A stretch of 64,000 nt of DNA from Virgisporangium aliadipatigenens (GTDB lineage: Bacteria > Actinomycetota > Actinomycetes > Mycobacteriales > Micromonosporaceae): positions 310,001 to 374,000 of the forward strand of contig NZ_BOPF01000003.1 in assembly GCF_016863615.1 (NCBI RefSeq), written 5' to 3'. The stretch's first letter is position 1; each line of letters begins with the position of its first letter. The translations under genes were made by a program, and so were the position numbers. A model generated the notes under the pieces. That model searched no databases. It was not told where the DNA came from and saw only the letters and a program-made list of their open reading frames with translations. Below, in pieces: positions 58,462 to 64,000 of this stretch.

Positions 58462-58883
58462 TCCGCGCTGATCGTCCTGCCGTTGAGCGCGGCGAAGCCG
58501 TGCGCCACCAGTTCGCGCAGCACCGACTCGTCCACATCGGACAGTCGCTTGACGTACAGGCAGCCCTTGCCGGTGCTGTGCGGCCCGAGCCGGGCGAGCA
58601 GGTCGGCGTACCCGTCGAAGCCCGCCGAGACGTACAGCGTCAGCGCCTGCTTGCGCGGGGAGAGTCCCACGGCCATCCAGTCGCCCTCGCGGCCGGTGGC
58701 GTAGCGGTAGTGATACGTGCCGAAGCCGACGATGGCGGTGCCCCACATCGCCGGTTCCTCGCCGGTCACCTCGCTGATCAGGGCGCAGGCGGCCTGCGCG
58801 TCCGCCCGCCGCCGCGGGTCGGCCACCCCGGCGAGGAACTCGGCCACGCTGGACCCGGTGCGCTGCGTCTTCGGCTCGGCCAC
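58458..58883 (-). CDS. DUF1801-family protein
   Basis: A 141-residue DUF1801/YdhG-like protein: VAEFLAGVADPRRRADAQAACALISEVTGEEPAMWG, VGFGTYHYRY, GLSPRKQALTLYV and GKGCLYVKRLSDVD. The fold resembles frataxin-like domains; its function is not established. It is coupled to the downstream methyltransferase. Confidence 0.9.
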   Translation of the reverse strand: MAEPKTQRTGSSVAEFLAGVADPRRRADAQAACALISEVTGEEPAMWGTAIVGFGTYHYRYATGREGDWMAVGLSPRKQALTLYVSAGFDGYADLLARLGPHSTGKGCLYVKRLSDVDESVLRELVAHGFAALNGRTISAE

Positions 58884-58990
58884 GCGTCCACCCTAGGGCC
58901 TCGCGCGTTTGCGTACTGACATTCGATGCGTGCCTTCCCGCGGGCGGCGCACGCGGTGGCACCGTTGGGACGGGTGCGGGAGAGGTGGAG

Positions 58991-59416
58991 ATGGTGGGAT
59001 ACGACGTGGTCGCGCGGCTGTACGTCGACCTGACCCGGGGTGATCACGACGCGTTCGTGGGCGCGCTGGCCAGGGACGTCGAGTGGACGGTGCCGCCGGG
59101 GCTGCCGTACGCGGGCCTGCACGTCGGCCGCGACGCCGTGCGCGACGTCGTGCTCACGAGCGTGGAGTCGGAGTGGGACGGGTTCGCGGTGGTGCCGCAG
59201 GAGATCCACGACGCGGGCGACGTCGTGTTCGCGCTCGGCTACTACAGCGGCGTGCACCTCGCGACCGAACGCTTCATGCGGGCCCGGTTCGCCCACGTGT
59301 GGCGGTTCCGGGACGGGGTGCCGAGCCGGTTCGAGGCGGTGGTGGACACGCAGCCGATGGTGCGCGCGGCGGCGGCCGACCCGCAGGGACCACCCCGCCG
59401 GTCGCTGTGTGCCTAG
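58991..59416 (+). CDS. SnoaL-like NTF2-fold protein
   Basis: A protein of about 141 residues with the SnoaL/ketosteroid-isomerase layout: VVARLYVDLTRGDHDAFVGALARDVEWTVPPGLPYAG, then RFAHVWRFRDGVPSRFEAVVDT. Members are isomerases, cyclases or of unknown function. ATG 58991 has GAGAGG 5 nt upstream; a GTG at 58985 is also in frame. Its last 4 bp overlap the convergent acylase gene. Confidence 0.85.
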   Translation: MVGYDVVARLYVDLTRGDHDAFVGALARDVEWTVPPGLPYAGLHVGRDAVRDVVLTSVESEWDGFAVVPQEIHDAGDVVFALGYYSGVHLATERFMRARFAHVWRFRDGVPSRFEAVVDTQPMVRAAAADPQGPPRRSLCA

Positions 59417-61314
59417 GGCCCGTCGACCGGGATGAGCCTGCCGGCGGCCCACAGCGGCGTCTGGTCGCAGAAGTGCGCGTCGCCCGGGCGGCCGGACGCG
59501 CCGAACGGCACCACCCACCGGCTCGCCGCGCGGTCGCCGAGGTCCCACACGTAGCGCGCGACCGGCCCGCGCAGGCACCGGTCCGAGACGCCCGGCACCG
59601 ACCCGGCCGCGCACACGCAGTCGTTGTCCCCGGACAGCGGCGTCACCGGCACGCCCGGAAAGTCGAGCACGTGCGTCTCGCCCCAGGCCCTCGGCCGGGT
59701 GGCGGCCACCTCGGCCAGCGCGGCGGCGGCCAGCGCGTCCAGGTCGGCGGCGAGGGCGGGCAGTCCGGCGGCGGCCCCGGCCACGACGGCCTCGAGCGCC
59801 ACGCCGATCCGGGTCGCCGGGTCGGTCCACTGGTCGAAGTACGGGTCGAACCCGGTCGGGCGCCGCAGCGGCGCGATTGCCGGGTGGTCGGCCAGCCGTC
59901 GGGCCAGCGCCGCACGCCAGGCGGCGAAGGCACCCGCGTCGGTGCTGTCGGCCCGCATCGTGCCGTCCCAGGCGAGGATCCGGTCCCGCGGCGGCGACGG
60001 CGGCTGCCGGGCGAGCAGGCCGCGCAGCACCGTCGCGCCCAGCCATGCGTCGGCGTGCACCTCCTCCGACGCGGTGCCGGCCGCCAGCAGCGCGCGGATG
60101 CGCTCGCCGCGGTGCGGCGGGGCGAAGTCGGTGCCGAGGTCGGCGGTGTCGCCGGCGCGGCGTTCGTTGGCGTTGACGCGGGAGCCCTCGACCGGGCCGC
60201 CGGGCATGGGCCGGTAGCCGCGCCACGCGAATCGCGGCTCCCATGCGGGCACCGGACGGGACGTGTCGTCGCGGTCGGGGACGAGGCCCGCGACCCGCCA
60301 CCGCACGGCGCCGGTGGTGTCGGCGACCAGCACGCTGTTGACCGGTTCGACCCAGTGGTCGAGCGCGGTCAGGACATCGTCGGCCGTCTTCGCGCGCAGG
60401 AGGGGGAGCAGGGCCTCGAAGCCGAGGCGTTCCTCGACCCGACAGGGCACGCGCAGGCTGAGGCCGTCGTCGACGAGCGGTCCGCGCGCGGTTTCCACGA
60501 TCCGCGTGGGAACGTCGTCAGCGCCCCGCACCTCGATCAGTTCACTGTGGACGGTCACCGGCTCCCAGCCGTCGGCGCCCCGGGCGTGTCCGTCCCGCAC
60601 ATCCTCGACGTAGAGATCCTGGTAGTCGGCCGACGCGTTGGTGATGGCCCACGCCACCGAGCCGGCGTGCCCGAAGTGCGGCACCCCGGGCACCCCCGGA
60701 AAGGCGAGCCCCACCACGTCGAACTCCGGACAGGCGAGCCCCACCTGCTGGTACACGCCGGGCAGTTCGAGCGTGCGGTGCGGGTCGCCGGCGATGACCG
60801 GCGGGTCACCGGCGACCGCCCAGGCGTTGCTCCCCGGCCCGAACGGCTCCTCCCGCACGAACATCGGCAGCGCCGCCGCGCCGAGCGTGGACGCCACGTG
60901 CGCGCGCCACAGCTTGTTGGTGAACGTCCCGAAGACCAGGTGCCGCGCGAGGAACACGGCCAGCGGCGTCCACTCCGCCCAGTGCCCGTCGCCGTGCTCG
61001 ACCGGCGTCTCCGCCAGCCCCGCGTTGACACCGTCCACATAGGACGCCAGCCAGGAACGGGTCGTCGCGTCGAGCCGGGCGTGGCAGCGGCGCGCCGTGT
61101 CGGCGATGCGGGCCCGGCGGGCGAACCGGTCCGCGGCCACGTACGCCGGTCCGAGCCGCGCGGCGGCGGTGCCCTCGGCGCTCCACCGCCCGAGCTCCAG
61201 CTGCCGGCCCCGGTCGGTGGCGGCGTTGTGCCCCTGGGCGTACGCCAGCTCCTCGACGGTGTCACCCCACAGGTGCGGAACGCCGTAGGAGTCCCGCCGC
61301 AGGGTCACGCTCAT
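59413..61314 (-). CDS. Penicillin-acylase-family Ntn hydrolase
   Basis: A 633-residue member of the penicillin G/V or AHL acylase family. It begins VTLRRDSYGVPHLWGDTVEELAYAQGHNAATDR, and the autocatalytic Ser is in FGPGSNAWAVAGD near residue 161, where cleavage would give alpha and beta chains. Later conserved parts are HFGHAGSVAWAITNASADYQDLYVE and EPVNSVLVAD. Unlike classical secreted acylases it shows no signal peptide, so a cytoplasmic role such as removing an acyl group is likelier. Confidence 0.87.
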   Translation of the reverse strand: MSVTLRRDSYGVPHLWGDTVEELAYAQGHNAATDRGRQLELGRWSAEGTAAARLGPAYVAADRFARRARIADTARRCHARLDATTRSWLASYVDGVNAGLAETPVEHGDGHWAEWTPLAVFLARHLVFGTFTNKLWRAHVASTLGAAALPMFVREEPFGPGSNAWAVAGDPPVIAGDPHRTLELPGVYQQVGLACPEFDVVGLAFPGVPGVPHFGHAGSVAWAITNASADYQDLYVEDVRDGHARGADGWEPVTVHSELIEVRGADDVPTRIVETARGPLVDDGLSLRVPCRVEERLGFEALLPLLRAKTADDVLTALDHWVEPVNSVLVADTTGAVRWRVAGLVPDRDDTSRPVPAWEPRFAWRGYRPMPGGPVEGSRVNANERRAGDTADLGTDFAPPHRGERIRALLAAGTASEEVHADAWLGATVLRGLLARQPPSPPRDRILAWDGTMRADSTDAGAFAAWRAALARRLADHPAIAPLRRPTGFDPYFDQWTDPATRIGVALEAVVAGAAAGLPALAADLDALAAAALAEVAATRPRAWGETHVLDFPGVPVTPLSGDNDCVCAAGSVPGVSDRCLRGPVARYVWDLGDRAASRWVVPFGASGRPGDAHFCDQTPLWAAGRLIPVDGP

Positions 61315-61380
61315 CCGCCGACTATGTCACACCCGGATCACCTGCTCCGTCGGCGACCGCGCGGCGGCCGCCGACGGAGC

Positions 61381-61393
61381 GTCCACAGTGGAC
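61381..61393. repeat. GTCCAC-A-GTGGAC palindrome copy
   Basis: A perfect 6+6 palindrome in the 87-bp gap between the acylase and RND genes. The same core, GTCCAC-T-GTGGAC, occurs at 36846-36858 inside the histidine kinase gene. Near copies (12 of 13) lie at 36354-36366 and 53321-53333. Confidence 0.55.
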
Positions 61394-61401
61394 GGCCGGG
61401 C

Positions 61402-64000
61402 TCAGCCGACGGGTACCTCATCCGGCCGCGGCGCCGGCTCCTCGACCGGGGTCGCGCGGCGGCGTTCCCGGCGGCGGCGCAGGCGCTCCTTGGTGTTCTC
61501 CACCATCGTGTAGAGCGTCGGCACCAGCACCAGCGTCAGCAGCGTGGAGCTGAGCAGGCCGCCGATCACCACGATCGCCAGCGGCTGCGAGATGAACCCG
61601 CCCCCGCCGGTGAGCCCGAGCGCCATCGGGACCAGCGCGAAGATCGTCGCGATGGCCGTCATCAGGATCGGGCGCAGCCGGCGCCGGCCGCCCTCGACCA
61701 CGGCCTCCTGGATGCCCATGCCCTGCGCGCGGTACTGGTTGATCAGGTCCATCAGCACGATGGCGTTCGTGACGACGATGCCGACGAGCATCAGCACGCC
61801 GATCAGTGCCGGCACGCCGAGCGGCGTTCCGGTCACCAGGAGCAGCCCGATCGCGCCGGTCGCGGCGAACGGCACCGACACCAGCAGGACCAGCGGCTGC
61901 ACCAGGCTGCGGAACGTGGCCACCATGATCAGGAACACGATCGCGATGGCGGCCAGGACGGCCATGCCCAGGTCGGCGAAGGCCTCCTGCTGATCCGCGC
62001 TCACCCCGCCGACGGTGAACGTCGCACCGCCCGGCAGGTCCAGCGCGTCCACGCGCTTCTGCAGTTCGGTGCTCGTGGCGCCCACGTCCGACCCGGTCGC
62101 CTTGCCCGTCACGCTCACGCTCGAACTGCCGTCGATGCGCGTCAGCGCCACCGGCCGCGCCACTTCCCTGATGTCGGCGAGGTCGTCCAGCGGCCGCACG
62201 CCGAGCGGCGTGGGCACCGGCAGGGCCTTCAGCCCGTCCACGTTCGCCGGCGGGGTGCCCAGGCGCAGCACCACGGCCTGCTGTTCGCCGTCGACGGTCA
62301 CCTGCCCGAGCGGGCTGCCCCGGAACGCCGTCGCGACGAGCTGGCCGATCGCCTGTTCCGACAGCCCGTAGCGGGCCGCGGCCGCCCGGTCGACGGTCAC
62401 CTCCACCCGCGGCACGTTGTCCGAACGCGACGTCTTCACGTCGGTCACGTCGGGCGTGCCCGCCATCGCGGCGCGCACCATCTCGGTCGCCTTCTCCAGC
62501 GAGTCCTGGTCCGGCGCGCGCACCACGATCTCCAGCTGGTCGGCGTTGAACCCGCTGCCGCCGCCCCCTTCGCCGAAGGTCAGTTCGCCGAGACCGGCCA
62601 TCCCGTCGAACTTCTTCCGCAGGTCCGCCTCGACCTTCCCGGCGTCGGCGTCCTCGTCGAGCGCGATCGAATACGTGGCCTCGTTTGCGCCCGCGCCCCC
62701 GCCGGCGAACGGGTTCCCGCCGCCCCCGCCGACCGTCGCCTGGTACGACTTCACGCCGTCGGTGTCGGCGAGCACGCCCTCGACCTTCTTCGCGGCGGCG
62801 TCGGTGCCGGCGAGGCCGGTGCCGATCGGCAGCTTCTGCGTGATGGCCAGGGTGTCCTCGCCGGACTGGTCGATGAAGTTCGTCTCCAGCCGGGACGCGA
62901 GCCCGAACGTGCCGACGAGGACCAGCAGCCCGATGGCGAGCGTGGCGACGCGGCGCTTCGTGGCGAAGCGGATCACCGGCAGGTAGGCGCGCTGCAGCGG
63001 GCTGCGCAGCTCCTTCTCCTCCGCGATCCGCCGCACCTGCTCGGCGTCCCCCTTCGGCGGCTTGAGGAACCAGTACGCCAGCACCGGGATGATCGTCAGC
63101 GACACGAGCAGCGAGGCGAGCAGCGCCACGGCCACCGTCACGGCGAACGGCGCGAACAGCTGCCCCACGAACCCGCCCACCAGCGCGATCGGCGCGAACA
63201 CGGCCACGGTCGTCAGCGTCGAGGCGACCACCGCGCCGCTGACCTCCCGCACGCCGTCGAGGATCGCGTCGCGCTTGTCCTCGCCGTAGCCGAGGTGCCG
63301 CTTGATGTTCTCCAGCACCACGATCGAGTCGTCGACGACCCGGCCGACGGCGATGGTGAGGGCGCCGAGCGTCAGGAGGTTCAACGAGTAGTCGGCGAAC
63401 CGCAGCGCGATCAGCGCGACCAGGACCGACAGCGGGATGGAGACCGCCGTGACGATCGTCGAGCGCAGCGAGAGCAGGAAGACGAGGATGACCAGCACGG
63501 CCATCGCGAGCCCGAGCAGGCCCTCCGTGGTGAGTCCCTCGATGGAACGCTCCACGAACGGCGCCTGGTCGAAGATGACGGTCAGCTTCGCGTCGCCGCC
63601 GAGCTTCTTCTCCAGGTCGGCCAGCCGGTCGCGGACCTCCTCGGAGATGGCCACCGCGTTGCCGTCCGGGCTGGCCGTGATGGAGATGCCGAGGCTCGGC
63701 GTGCCGTTGGTGCGGGTCAGCGAGGTGGCCGGGGCGAGCTGCCGTTCGACGGTCGCGACGTCGCCGAGGCGCACCGGCGCGGGCAGCGGCGCCCCGGCCG
63801 GCACGAGGTAGAGGTCGCGCAGGTCCTCCAGGGTGGCGATGCGCGTGCCCACCTGGACGGCGAGCGTCTTGTCCCCGGAGGCGACCGCGCCGGCCGGGAC
63901 CGCGACGCCGTTGACCCGCAGGGTGTTGCCGATCGCGCTCGCGTCGGCCTTGGCGGCCGCCAGCTTCGCGACGTCCGGCGTGATCACCACGTTCCGGGTC
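61402..64000 (-). CDS. RND efflux transporter (AcrB/HAE1 type), N-terminus beyond window
   Basis: At least 866 residues of a proton-driven RND pump. Its N-terminal part, about 150-200 residues, lies past the right edge. Features include membrane-segment motifs (GLLGLAMAVLVILVFLLSLRSTIVTAVSIPLSVL), the proton-relay region RVVDDSIVVLENI, periplasmic domain repeats, and the second half VLAAIAIVFLIMVATFRSLVQPL, ending GGRRRLRPILMTAIATIFALVPMALGL. The inner loop carries a Gly-rich insert (NPFAGGGGAG-like). In actinobacteria these export drugs or lipids. The last cytoplasmic tail is Arg-rich. Confidence 0.92.
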   Translation of the reverse strand, partial: TRNVVITPDVAKLAAAKADASAIGNTLRVNGVAVPAGAVASGDKTLAVQVGTRIATLEDLRDLYLVPAGAPLPAPVRLGDVATVERQLAPATSLTRTNGTPSLGISITASPDGNAVAISEEVRDRLADLEKKLGGDAKLTVIFDQAPFVERSIEGLTTEGLLGLAMAVLVILVFLLSLRSTIVTAVSIPLSVLVALIALRFADYSLNLLTLGALTIAVGRVVDDSIVVLENIKRHLGYGEDKRDAILDGVREVSGAVVASTLTTVAVFAPIALVGGFVGQLFAPFAVTVAVALLASLLVSLTIIPVLAYWFLKPPKGDAEQVRRIAEEKELRSPLQRAYLPVIRFATKRRVATLAIGLLVLVGTFGLASRLETNFIDQSGEDTLAITQKLPIGTGLAGTDAAAKKVEGVLADTDGVKSYQATVGGGGGNPFAGGGAGANEATYSIALDEDADAGKVEADLRKKFDGMAGLGELTFGEGGGGSGFNADQLEIVVRAPDQDSLEKATEMVRAAMAGTPDVTDVKTSRSDNVPRVEVTVDRAAAARYGLSEQAIGQLVATAFRGSPLGQVTVDGEQQAVVLRLGTPPANVDGLKALPVPTPLGVRPLDDLADIREVARPVALTRIDGSSSVSVTGKATGSDVGATSTELQKRVDALDLPGGATFTVGGVSADQQEAFADLGMAVLAAIAIVFLIMVATFRSLVQPLVLLVSVPFAATGAIGLLLVTGTPLGVPALIGVLMLVGIVVTNAIVLMDLINQYRAQGMGIQEAVVEGGRRRLRPILMTAIATIFALVPMALGLTGGGGFISQPLAIVVIGGLLSSTLLTLVLVPTLYTMVENTKERLRRRRERRRATPVEEPAPRPDEVPVG

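Noticed and set aside
1-64000. tRNA or rRNA genes, CRISPR arrays, insertion sequences, attachment sites
   Set aside because: I saw no cloverleaf-like CCA-ending genes, regular spacer arrays, transposases, integrases or flanking direct repeats. Short RNA genes could be missed by eye.

Overview
The window is GC-rich throughout, densely coded on both strands, with frequent GTG starts and 4-base start/stop overlaps. That points to a filamentous actinobacterium. A DUF222/HNH endonuclease of the 13E12 type, F420-type LLM and DDN-like enzymes and a StrR-type regulator agree; I cannot fix the genus. No rRNA, tRNA, CRISPR array or insertion sequence was seen.

Positions 1 to about 35,980 form one nonribosomal peptide gene cluster that probably continues past the left edge. 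Left to right it holds: an unrecognised, possibly truncated gene, a YcaO cyclodehydratase-like enzyme and a CPFC-motif thioredoxin-reductase-like flavoenzyme; a StrR/NovG-type activator and an agmatinase/arginase-family ureohydrolase; on the minus strand a PRMT-like methyltransferase, a 2-ketoarginine methyltransferase (MrsA type) and an unusual carrier-protein/aminotransferase fusion; a type II thioesterase with Cys in place of the nucleophilic Ser; a KtzT-type piperazate synthase, an FAD monooxygenase and a KtzI-type ornithine N5-hydroxylase; a terminal NRPS (C-A-PCP-TE), a free adenylation protein and a free PCP; a phosphotransferase-like protein, a PCP carrying an adenylation-subdomain relic and a 2613-residue NRPS (C-A-PCP-C-A-PCP-C); a free acyl-AMP ligase; then a heterodimeric ABC exporter, an MbtH protein, a hotdog thioesterase and an arginine/asparagine-hydroxylase-like Fe/2OG oxygenase. 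There are four C domains and five activating domains, which would fit a product of about five units. Precursor genes point to piperazate plus C-methylated and/or hydroxylated arginine-family residues.

A strong hairpin at 36,022-36,049 separates the cluster from ordinary chromosomal genes. From 36.1 to 39.7 kb lies a two-component/ABC-2 exporter operon with a candidate self-operator. From 39.8 to 50.5 kb are a toxin/antitoxin-like pair, a methyltransferase, a membrane protein, an S41 protease divergent from a DUF2975/HTH pair (shared palindromic operator), Nudix-like, GH128-like, LLM, DDN, GNAT and DUF427 genes and a FetB-type permease. From 50.7 to 64 kb are an MFS transporter, an HNH protein, a frameshifted NERD/kinase pseudogene, a PadR/membrane-protein operon with a perfect 12-bp inverted-repeat operator facing an Hsp70-like gene, small enzymes, a penicillin-acylase homologue and a truncated RND efflux pump.

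Order-of-assembly and substrate statements are inference. Family assignments rest on motifs read by eye, with no database search.
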